This document shows positions 55,207-62,944 of a DNA stretch of 64,000 bases, piece by piece (position 1 is the first letter of the stretch; each line of letters starts with the position of its first letter). Origin of the DNA: Leucobacter aridicollis (GTDB taxonomy: Bacteria; Actinomycetota; Actinomycetes; Actinomycetales; Microbacteriaceae). The translations under genes and the position numbers were made by a program. Location: contig NZ_CP075339.1 in the NCBI RefSeq assembly GCF_024399335.1, positions 2,666,001-2,730,000 on the forward strand. Direction: 5' to 3'. The notes below the pieces were generated by a model. That model searched no databases. It worked only from the letters and a program-made list of their open reading frames with translations, and was not told the origin of the DNA.

Positions 55207-57855
55207 TTACCTGTGCATCGAATACTCGCCGATCTCCTCGCGCTCGAGCGCGCCAGACTTGCGGCGGATGTTTCGCAGGTGTGTCTCGACAGTTCGCACC
55301 GACAGGTTCAATGCGGCGGCGATGCCAGGATTGTTCATACCTTCCGCGACGAGGTCAATGATCTCGCGCTCGCGTTGGGTGAAACCGAGGCTCGACTCAA
55401 CCTGGGTGAGGGCAACCTCGGTCGCCGGGTCCTCCGACGTCATGAGCGCAGCGACCTCTTCCCGCACTTCAGCGGCGCGGTCCTCATCCCCCGCCTCGCG
55501 GTACAGCCGAGCTGCAGCAAGGAAGTACTTCAGCGCCGAATCGTTCGCGTGCTCGCGTCGTAGCCATCTCGCGGCTTCCACGAGACCGGGCGCATCGCGC
55601 TTGTGGTGCGCGATACGCGCGTCGAGGTACGCGAGGAATACTGTCCCGCCGAGATACTCAAGTCGGGCCCGCTCGGCGATGGCGGCGTCGACGTCGAAGT
55701 CGAGCAGCATTGCGAGCATCGATGACCCCGCAGCGGAGAACTCGTAGCCCCGCTCACGCAGCTCGCCCGCGAGCGCCTGATAGCTCGCACTTGTCTCTTC
55801 GGGGGTCCCATCGATCTCAGTGACGAGCGCCGCCGGGAATCCGACCGCGCCCATGGGTACGGCCTCGCTCCGCCCCGCATACGATGCGCCTCGCTCGATG
55901 AGCGTACCGACCGAGCTAATCCGCCCGCTTCGGCGGGCGGCGATCGCGAGCGCATTCATGAGCGCGCGATCGGGCCCGAAGAGCAAGTTCGCCGCCTGGA
56001 ACTGGCCGCTCGCAGCGATGCTGCCTGCCGCGGTCGCGTCGGCATAGCGGCTCATCGTGAGCAGCGCCATGACCGCGACGTACGCCTGAGCGACGATCGC
56101 CGAACGATCGAAACGCTCGCGGGCGACTGTCAACTGCGATGAGGCCCACTCGAGTGCTTCCTGGGGTCGCCCGGCGGTCACGAGCGCGAGGCCACGCAAC
56201 GGCGCGGCAAAGCGTGGCACCCAGCCGGTGTTCGGGAGCTTCGCGAATTGCTCGAGCGCAGTCGCTGGGCGCCCGCCAAGGGCGTGCATGGCGATCAGGA
56301 TCAGCCCGCCAACGTCGCCCTCCACTCCCGGCAGCTCCGAGATCTCCTCGATACGTGCAAGCATCGGCTCGGTGATCTCCGTCTTTTCAGCGTGGAAGCC
56401 GATCGTCAGCGCTTCGATTGCCGCAGGGTAGCCAAGGTCACCCGTCCCGGTGAGTGCCTCCTCAACGACCTCACGCGGCTGCAGCTGCGTGACGAGCCAC
56501 CTCGCGTGGAGGTACCTGAAGTAGAGCGCTTCGACCGGCGCGGCATCATCGAGTTGCGTCTCCGAGACGATCGCCTCGATCTGGCCGGCTGGTGCGTCAC
56601 CAGTCAGGCGAAGCTCAAGCGCAGCGATGCCGTTGCCGACTGTCGGCCGTTCAGACCAGTTGTTCCAGGTGCGGCTGAGGTCCGCGTCAAAGGCGTCTCG
56701 AAACGCACGGGCGAGCAGCGGGATGTCTGGTTGCGGGATGACGTCTGCAAACTGCCGCGGAACCTGCGGCTGCTCAGCGATCTCGATGCCGAACTCCGCC
56801 CCTAGCACTTCCTCGATCTGCTGCCTGAGCCGGATCCCCCGCACCGAAGGGGCCCGATGCCTGAAGTAGTCGCTGACGCCCGGCGGGTTCACGGTGACCC
56901 GTGGGCCAGCGCCCGCGGTGAAGAGTCGCACAAGCCCGCGGCCCTCGAGGCGCTCAAGCTCCTCCTGACCCACGAGCGTCGTCGCTTGGTCGACCGCGAG
57001 CGGGCCGGTCACGACGAGCATCTCGAGCGCCTCGCGAATCTCCTCCGGGTAGCGGTACAAGAGCGACTCGAAGGCGCCCTCGAGCTCGTCAGACCAGAGG
57101 TCTGCGCCGTCGTGCCACACGCCCCCCTGCTTGCGAATCTTGGCGCGTCGTTTCGCACTGTCTGCGAATGCGATAGCGTAACCGGGCAGCCCACCGGACT
57201 TCATGTGAACCCTGCCGCTCAGCGACGGGGCGACCTGGTCGCCGAGGCGTTCTTCAAGCAGGTCATGGATCGCGTCGAGCCGCAGTTCCTCGAGCGTCAG
57301 CTTCACCACCGGCTGTGCCATTCTGATGAGCAGTCGCTCGTCAGGGTCGATATCGCCGCGCGACTCCGCAGTCGCGACGATTGGCACGCCAGTTGCCTTA
57401 TGGATCTGTTCGAGCAGCACCCACGACGCATCGTCGAGCAGGTCGATGTCGTCGACGAGCACGACTGCCGGCCCCTCCGTGAGCAGCTCGGTGACGGCGC
57501 GCGGCAGTTCGACCGATAGGTCAGCGTCAGGGCGGCGGCTCGCTGGCAGATTCGGCAGCGCGGTTTTGAAGGCCTCGAGCGGTCTGGCGTGCTCGATGCC
57601 GCGCAACTGCACGAGCGCGAGCCCGATCCCGCGGAGAGCATCGCCGACCCGCCCCAGCAACTCAGTTCTCCCAGACCAGTGCTGTCCGATCACAGACACT
57701 GAAGTGCCGTCGATCACGTAGCGCACGATCCGCTGAACGTCTGTGTTGCGAGCGTACACAGGCTCCCCCTCCTGCTGCCAGGGAGGCAGCCCGCGCTGCA
57801 GTAGCGACATGGGCCGTCCGTCCCGTTCATTCAGTACAGGCAGGATACCGCGCAT
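55207..57855 (-). CDS. Large LuxR-family ATPase regulator (LAL/MalT-like)
   Basis: The 882 residues begin with an AAA-type ATPase: Walker A-like GQHWSGRT at 57-64, with Arg63 in place of the usual lysine, and Walker B in AVVLVDDIDLLDDASWVLLE. A long helical repeat region follows, then a LuxR helix-turn-helix in the last 65 residues (FTQREREIIDLVAEGMNNPG). The ATG at 57855 follows AAGGAG and overlaps the stop of the LSGTG protein gene by one base. It probably controls the neighbouring surface genes. Confidence 0.85.
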   Translation of the reverse strand: MRGILPVLNERDGRPMSLLQRGLPPWQQEGEPVYARNTDVQRIVRYVIDGTSVSVIGQHWSGRTELLGRVGDALRGIGLALVQLRGIEHARPLEAFKTALPNLPASRRPDADLSVELPRAVTELLTEGPAVVLVDDIDLLDDASWVLLEQIHKATGVPIVATAESRGDIDPDERLLIRMAQPVVKLTLEELRLDAIHDLLEERLGDQVAPSLSGRVHMKSGGLPGYAIAFADSAKRRAKIRKQGGVWHDGADLWSDELEGAFESLLYRYPEEIREALEMLVVTGPLAVDQATTLVGQEELERLEGRGLVRLFTAGAGPRVTVNPPGVSDYFRHRAPSVRGIRLRQQIEEVLGAEFGIEIAEQPQVPRQFADVIPQPDIPLLARAFRDAFDADLSRTWNNWSERPTVGNGIAALELRLTGDAPAGQIEAIVSETQLDDAAPVEALYFRYLHARWLVTQLQPREVVEEALTGTGDLGYPAAIEALTIGFHAEKTEITEPMLARIEEISELPGVEGDVGGLILIAMHALGGRPATALEQFAKLPNTGWVPRFAAPLRGLALVTAGRPQEALEWASSQLTVARERFDRSAIVAQAYVAVMALLTMSRYADATAAGSIAASGQFQAANLLFGPDRALMNALAIAARRSGRISSVGTLIERGASYAGRSEAVPMGAVGFPAALVTEIDGTPEETSASYQALAGELRERGYEFSAAGSSMLAMLLDFDVDAAIAERARLEYLGGTVFLAYLDARIAHHKRDAPGLVEAARWLRREHANDSALKYFLAAARLYREAGDEDRAAEVREEVAALMTSEDPATEVALTQVESSLGFTQREREIIDLVAEGMNNPGIAAALNLSVRTVETHLRNIRRKSGALEREEIGEYSMHR

Positions 57856-58481
57856 CAGTTCTCCTTCGCAGGGTTGGGGCGCCGGGTGTGACGCATGAGC
57901 GAGGCCGCTCCCGCTGTCACCAGACCCGCAGCCCCAAACAGCAGTGCGCTCTGTGGCGTGCCGCCAGTTCCAGAGAGGCCCCCGTCGGGAGAAGTGGCAC
58001 GCTCGACGCCGGTGAAGGCGAGGTCGACGATTGAGACGGCGGCGCCGGCGGCACCTTGGGCTTCCGGGTAGCGCACCTGTACGCAGAGATCAATCGTTTC
58101 CCCGGAGGCGATCGTGCCCTGCGGTAACGGCATGGCCGCAGCCAGCGTGACTTCGTCGGCACCGGCCATGGCAGCCGCGGAGCACTCCACCGTACGCTCC
58201 GACGCGAGCACGAGCGCGTCGGCGCCCGCTCCGTCTCCGGATTCGCGGGTGAGGATCGGGGTGAGCGCGAGTTCGAGATCCTGAGCCGCGTCGTTTCGCA
58301 CGGTGGCAACTGCGCGCGCGTCTTCGCCTGGATGCAGGGTCACGTTGAAGAGCTGCCTGGCGGGTGACACTGTGAGTGACGCCGACCGGGCCGCGGCCTG
58401 CGCAGGAGCGGCAATCAGCACCGTGGCGGCTGCAACACCGAAGCCCGCGGTGAGGAGCGCCGCGAGTGCCCGCTGTCTCAT
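57855..58481 (-). CDS. Secreted wall-anchor-type protein with LSGTG tail
   Basis: About 208 residues with a signal peptide (ALAALLTAGFGVAAATVLIA, cleaved near AQAA), a beta-rich domain of about 110 residues starting at SLTVSPARQLFNVTLHPGED, and a C-terminal tail of GGLSGTGGTPQ, a hydrophobic segment and MRHTRRPNPAK. LSGTG is a candidate sortase motif. The ATG overlaps the stop of the upstream signal peptidase (ATGA), so the two are coupled. Confidence 0.82.
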   Translation of the reverse strand: MRQRALAALLTAGFGVAAATVLIAAPAQAAARSASLTVSPARQLFNVTLHPGEDARAVATVRNDAAQDLELALTPILTRESGDGAGADALVLASERTVECSAAAMAGADEVTLAAAMPLPQGTIASGETIDLCVQVRYPEAQGAAGAAVSIVDLAFTGVERATSPDGGLSGTGGTPQSALLFGAAGLVTAGAASLMRHTRRPNPAKEN

Positions 58482-59113
58482 CACCGGGCGTGGCCCGTCA
58501 TGGAAAGCTCGGCACGTGTTCCGCCCGAGGAGCCGCCTCGCTGCGCGGCGCTGTCTCGGGGCGCAACAGTGTCTCGGTGCCCGGCGCTGTCTCGCTGCGC
58601 GGCATGGGTCACTGAATCGTCGCCTGCGGAGAGTGCCTCGCGGTCGCGTCGCCTGCTCGGCACGAACAGCGCGATCAGAAAGACAGCGCCGACGATCAGC
58701 CGCACCGCCCACAGCTCGGACACGCGAAACAGCGTTGCCCAGGCTCCCTGGAGCGCAAACCGTGGCGTGCCGAGCACCTGCTCCGCCGTAACCGGCAGTG
58801 GGTCGCTGATGTCGTTGCCGTCGCCTTTCAAGATTGCGCCGCCGTCGATCACGGTCTCCACCCGATGCACGTACTGGTCCGACGTATCGCCGGCAGCAAA
58901 CGAGACAACCACGGGCTGGCCAGGGGTCTCGAGCTCGTCACCAGTCGGCTTCTGCACAACGAGGACATCGCCGACCTCATAGGTGGGCTGCATAGAGACC
59001 CCGGTGACAGTCATGTAGTAGTCGCCACTCACTGTCGACCAGAGAAACGGAACCGCAAGGGCCACGAGCGCGATGCTCGAGAGCGTTCGCAGGGTCAAGA
59101 TGATGCTTCGCAT
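58481..59113 (-). CDS. sipW: SipW-type signal peptidase I
   Basis: About 210 residues. The catalytic serine is in TVTGVSMQPTYEVGDVLVV; the second active-site residue is the histidine of SDQYVHRVETV, as in the SipW/eukaryotic (ER-type) class and not the lysine of the LepB class. Two membrane segments flank the domain. GGAGG lies five bases before the ATG. It probably cleaves the adjacent TasA-like protein and the secreted LSGTG protein. The Ser-rich tail is made of 6-residue repeats. Confidence 0.88.
   Translation of the reverse strand: MRSIILTLRTLSSIALVALAVPFLWSTVSGDYYMTVTGVSMQPTYEVGDVLVVQKPTGDELETPGQPVVVSFAAGDTSDQYVHRVETVIDGGAILKGDGNDISDPLPVTAEQVLGTPRFALQGAWATLFRVSELWAVRLIVGAVFLIALFVPSRRRDREALSAGDDSVTHAAQRDSAGHRDTVAPRDSAAQRGGSSGGTRAELSMTGHAR
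58541..58606. repeat. 18-base repeats in the sipW-like 3' end
   Basis: TGTCTCG recurs at 58552, 58570 and 58588 in units of 18 bases. The minus strand encodes repeated RDSAGH, RDTVAP and RDSAAQ hexapeptides at the cytoplasmic or terminal tail of the peptidase. Confidence 0.65.
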
Positions 59114-59246
59114 GTCGTCCTCCAGGGTGGGTGGTGATCTTGTCGGTGTCGGTACGTTTCGTTTGGTGTGCGCTACGGGCGATACGCGTCGGCGCCGAGC
59201 AGAATCGGGGGGCTGCTCGGCGCCGCCTCTAGTCACTTATCCGTTG

Positions 59247-59804
59247 CTAGTTGCTCTTTGCGATGCTGTTGAAGAGGTAGTCAGCAGTCACCTTCGACTC
59301 GTCGAGGTTTGCGGCATTGAACGCCGCTGCATCCTCAACGAACACGTCGACGCGTACCTTTGCGCTCTGGCCCGGGGCGAGCTCGAACGAGTCGGCGCCG
59401 TCGAGTCGCATGTCGGCGAGCTTTCCGGTGCTGACGACCGCTCCACCGTCGATTGCGACGCGGGTGTCAAGGGCACCGGCGAGTTGAGCGCCGTTCACAC
59501 CGCCCGGCTGCAGCTGCGAGGCGAGGGTCACGGTGAGGGTGGCGTTCGTCGAGGTGTTCGTAGCCGTGTAGTAGCCGGTCACGGCTTCGCCGTCCATCCC
59601 GCCAGTGAATGTGTTCGTCATCGGGGCACCGGTAACCTTGAGCTCGCCGTCGGCGGAGGTGTCCGAGATCTTGGTGTCAAACACGTTGTCGAAAATCGTG
59701 CTGTTTGCGGTGACAAGCGCGCCGCCGACCGTGACGCCGGCAATCAGCAGGAGCGAGCCGCCAGCGATCGCGAGCTTCTTCTTGGTGGATGTCTGCGTAG
59801 CCAT
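59247..59804 (-). CDS. TasA/camelysin-like SipW-dependent secreted protein
   Basis: About 185 residues with a signal peptide (KKKLAIAGGSLLLIAGVTVG) and a beta-rich domain beginning after ALVTANSTIFDNVFDT. The N-terminus and the pairing with a SipW-type peptidase are typical of TasA and camelysin relatives, which make extracellular fibres in Bacillus biofilms. AAAGG lies before the ATG at 59804. It is the first gene of the SipW-LSGTG-LuxR set. Confidence 0.8.
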   Translation of the reverse strand: MATQTSTKKKLAIAGGSLLLIAGVTVGGALVTANSTIFDNVFDTKISDTSADGELKVTGAPMTNTFTGGMDGEAVTGYYTATNTSTNATLTVTLASQLQPGGVNGAQLAGALDTRVAIDGGAVVSTGKLADMRLDGADSFELAPGQSAKVRVDVFVEDAAAFNAANLDESKVTADYLFNSIAKSN

Positions 59805-60000
59805 GGGGATACCTTTCTCAGGGGGTGTGTGAGCGGGCCGTGCGAGTGACTGTGCGATTCGCGCTGGCCTCGAATACGAGTCAACAGGCCGCGCAGGATG
59901 CCCCCACGGGTTACGTGTCAATCTGCGGGGTCTCTCGCCGAGATCTACGCGTGATCGAATTCCATCTACGTCCAGCGCGCCTGGGTGCATACTTGAGCCC

Positions 60001-60453
60001 ATGAGTCTCACTGTCACCCTCACCCTCGAACCTGTCGGCCCGGCAACGGCGATCACACTCACTGAGGAGCAGGTCGTGCTACTCGGCGCGGGCAAGCGCG
60101 CCCCAGTCGTCGTCGACATCGGAGGCCGAACCGCCCGCATGCGAATCGCGAGCATGGGTGGCGATTACGTCATCGGTATCTCGAAAGCGAACCGGGTCGC
60201 TCTCGGCGTTGAGATCGGCGACACAGTGACAGCGACGATCTCTGTCGACGCTGTCGAGCGCACTGTCGAGGTGCCTCCCGAGTTGGCCTCAGCCCTCGCC
60301 GACCGCGTCGGGGCGCGTGACGCGTTCGACGCGCTGTCGTACACGCAACGCAAGGAGCACGTGGCAGCGGTCAACGGCGCCAAGCGATCCGACACCCGGG
60401 AACGCAGAATCGCCGGGATCCTTCACTCCCTGGCTTCCGCCCCCGAGAGTTAG
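60001..60453 (+). CDS. DUF1905/YdeI-type protein
   Basis: The 150 residues carry a DUF1905 domain in the first 90 positions (VVDIGGRTARMRIASMGGDY) and a C-terminal YdeI/OmpD-associated motif with SYTQRKEHVAAVNGAKRSDT, common in bacteriocin-protection-like proteins. The first ATG at 60001 follows a CATACT hexamer by seven bases, so the transcript may be leaderless. The biochemical role is unknown. It is convergent with the MFS gene. Confidence 0.83.
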   Translation: MSLTVTLTLEPVGPATAITLTEEQVVLLGAGKRAPVVVDIGGRTARMRIASMGGDYVIGISKANRVALGVEIGDTVTATISVDAVERTVEVPPELASALADRVGARDAFDALSYTQRKEHVAAVNGAKRSDTRERRIAGILHSLASAPES

Positions 60454-61862
60454 GCTTCGTCGAGTGACTTGCCCCTGAATTCAACGAGCGCCCACGCTGC
60501 GGCCGCCGCGACAAGGAAGAACACAGCGAAGACTGTAAACGTCAGGCCTGCACCGCCGGCCGCGAGTATCACGGGTACGAGAAGTGGCGCCGCGATCGAG
60601 GCGATTCGCCCGAACCCCGCGGCCCAGCCAGCGCCCGTGCCGCGGAGCGACGTTGGATAGATCTCGGGGGTGACCGCGTACAGCGCACCCCAGGCACCCA
60701 GGTTGAAGAACGAGAGCGCCATGCCCGCGGCGACGATCGCTGTCTCGGTCTCCGCCGTGCCGAACGCAATCGCAGACCCCGCTGAGCCGACGAGGAACAC
60801 CGACAGGGTGAGTCGGCGCCCCCACTTCTCGATGAGCCAAGCTGCCACGGCGTAGCCCGGGAGCTGCGCAAGGGTGATGAGCAGCGTGAAGCCGAACGAG
60901 CGCACCAGGCCAAACCCAGCGTCGACAAGGATCGACGGAATCCAGATGAACGCACCGTAGTACGCGAAGTTCACACAGAACCACACAGCCCAGATCGCGG
61001 CCGTGCGGGTGCGATACGCGGGCGCCCAGATCGCCGCGAGTCTGTTGCGCGCAGGCTGAACTACCGCTGCATCGGCTCGGACAGATGCGGCAGGCTCAGC
61101 GAGCTCCTCGCGGCGCGACGCAGTTGCAGTCTCAGCGCCGACCGCGCCACCGTGCGCGGCGGTGGCGCGGAGAGGCGCTGAGGCTTCAAACTCGGCGACG
61201 ACACTCTCGGCTTCGGCAGTGCGGCCCCGAGAGGCGAGCCAGCGCGGGGACTCGGGGAGGCCAAGACGTACGACGAGCGCATAGACCGCCGGCACCGCAC
61301 CGATTGCGAAGGCCCACCGCCAGCCGTTCTCCGAGGCCGGTACCACGAAGTAGCCGATGACCGCCGACGCTGTCCAACCGACAGCCCAGAACGCCTCGAG
61401 GATGACGATGATGCGGCCGCGGATACGGGCAGGTGCGAACTCCGAGACATACGTGGAGGCGACAGGAAGCTCAGCGCCGAGGCCAAGACCAACGAGGAAG
61501 CGGAAGATGAGCAGGAGCGCAAGCCCGCCCACGAGCGCGCTCGCGCCGGTCGCGAGGCCGTAGACGAGTAGCGTGAGCGCAAAGACCTGCCTGCGCCCGA
61601 TTCGGTCGGCGAGAAGACCACCGAGGCTCGCGCCGATAGCCATTCCGAGAAAGCCGACCGAGGCGATGAGCCCGCCCTCACCCTTCGTCAACCCCCAGTG
61701 CTGGGTGAGCGCGGCGATGATGAATGAGATCAGCCCGACGTCCATGGCGTCGAGCGCCCAGCCGAGCCCCGAGCCCGAGAGCACGCGAAGGTGCTTCCGG
61801 GTAAATGACAGCGCATCAAGGCGCTCTGAAACGGTTCGGGTTGTCTCACTCACAGGGTTCAT
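60450..61862 (-). CDS. MFS transporter (sugar-porter-like)
   Basis: About 470 residues of 12 membrane segments. The A-loop GGLLADRIGRRQVFALTLLV, the R-rich loop PARIRGRIIVIL after helix 5, and PESPRWLASRGRTAEA after helix 6 are of the sugar-porter subfamily. A 45-residue charged loop splits the halves. The ATG at 61862 is taken as start. The substrate is unknown; the neighbouring polysaccharide genes are on the same strand but 17 bases upstream. Confidence 0.87.
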   Translation of the reverse strand: MNPVSETTRTVSERLDALSFTRKHLRVLSGSGLGWALDAMDVGLISFIIAALTQHWGLTKGEGGLIASVGFLGMAIGASLGGLLADRIGRRQVFALTLLVYGLATGASALVGGLALLLIFRFLVGLGLGAELPVASTYVSEFAPARIRGRIIVILEAFWAVGWTASAVIGYFVVPASENGWRWAFAIGAVPAVYALVVRLGLPESPRWLASRGRTAEAESVVAEFEASAPLRATAAHGGAVGAETATASRREELAEPAASVRADAAVVQPARNRLAAIWAPAYRTRTAAIWAVWFCVNFAYYGAFIWIPSILVDAGFGLVRSFGFTLLITLAQLPGYAVAAWLIEKWGRRLTLSVFLVGSAGSAIAFGTAETETAIVAAGMALSFFNLGAWGALYAVTPEIYPTSLRGTGAGWAAGFGRIASIAAPLLVPVILAAGGAGLTFTVFAVFFLVAAAAAWALVEFRGKSLDEA

Positions 61863-61879
61863 CCTATGAGTCAGCTGGA

Positions 61880-62944
61880 CTATGCGGGAAACTTGTTCGC
61901 GAGTAGCCGCGGCATGAGCTGGTACGCCACAACGAGCGCGAGCCCGAGCGCGAGCAGCACGAGCCACCAGATCGGCTCCACGAAGAACGAGGCAAGTCCG
62001 AGAGCCGAAGCCGCGAGGGTGAACCCGGCGTTGATGCCGGAAGCCGCTAGGTGCGGCATGCCAAGCTGCTGCAGGCGTTGGTACGCGTGCTCCTTGTGCG
62101 GCTCGTCCCACTTGTGGCCGGCGCGCACTCGCTTCACGAGCGTCGTACCGACATCACCGAAGTAGATGACCATCGGGCCGATCGTCGCGAGAACGGGAAC
62201 ACCGGTGAGGAGGGCCGCAAAGCTCGTCACAGCGACTGCGCCGCCGAGCATGTAGCTGCCGACATCACCAGGAAACGCTCCCGGCTTTGTGAGGTTCCAC
62301 GGAAGAAAGCCCGCCCAGCCGGCGGCAAGTACGAGCCCAGCGATAACGAGCCAGTGCTGGCCGCTCAGCCATCCAGCGGCAGCAAACGCGAGGCCAGCGA
62401 TGAGCCCGTGGAGCCCGCTGATCCCGTTCAGCCCATCCATGAAGTTCGCGACGTTGATGTAGCTCGAGATGAACAGCACGGCGTAGACGAAGAGAGCTGC
62501 GAGCGCCCACACGGGGAGGGTCGCCGCGTCGATCCCCTGTACGGCTCCGCGATCCGTCGCTCGGGCGAGCACGAGCAGCGCGAGCGCTGAGCCAGCTGCA
62601 ATCGCGAGCAGCACAGCGCTTCGAATCGGCACGCTCAGCCCCCGGATATCCTCGCTCAGGCCGAGCAGCCCCGCGGCGAGCGTCGCAAGCGTGACTGTGA
62701 GCAGAAAGCGCCAGTCGGCACCAGCTGGCTCAAGCGAAAACGCGAGCCAGGTGAAGCAGGCTTCAACGGCCACAACCGCGATGAGCACTGCGAGTCCGAG
62801 ACCGCGGAGCACAGGCCGCTCGTGCGACGACCGGTGATTCGGCACGTCGACGATTCCAAGCTTCACGAGCAGCGGCCTGACCGCGAACGGCAACAGGACG
62901 CTCAACGTGAATGCGGCGCCGAAAGCGAGACCCGAGATGTTCAC
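61880..62944 (-). CDS. MraY/WecA-family glycosyl-1-phosphate transferase
   Basis: The 354 residues have about 10 membrane segments and the family motifs NVANFMDGLNGISG and AFPGDVGSYMLGG, plus HxxxHxxQ-like EPHKEHAYQRL. The usual first DD pair is ED in LGLSEDIRGLSV. It would attach a sugar-1-phosphate to undecaprenyl phosphate at the membrane as the first step of an exopolysaccharide or wall polymer. The GTG start overlaps the stop of the upstream dehydratase gene (GTGA). Confidence 0.87.
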   Translation of the reverse strand: MNISGLAFGAAFTLSVLLPFAVRPLLVKLGIVDVPNHRSSHERPVLRGLGLAVLIAVVAVEACFTWLAFSLEPAGADWRFLLTVTLATLAAGLLGLSEDIRGLSVPIRSAVLLAIAAGSALALLVLARATDRGAVQGIDAATLPVWALAALFVYAVLFISSYINVANFMDGLNGISGLHGLIAGLAFAAAGWLSGQHWLVIAGLVLAAGWAGFLPWNLTKPGAFPGDVGSYMLGGAVAVTSFAALLTGVPVLATIGPMVIYFGDVGTTLVKRVRAGHKWDEPHKEHAYQRLQQLGMPHLAASGINAGFTLAASALGLASFFVEPIWWLVLLALGLALVVAYQLMPRLLANKFPA

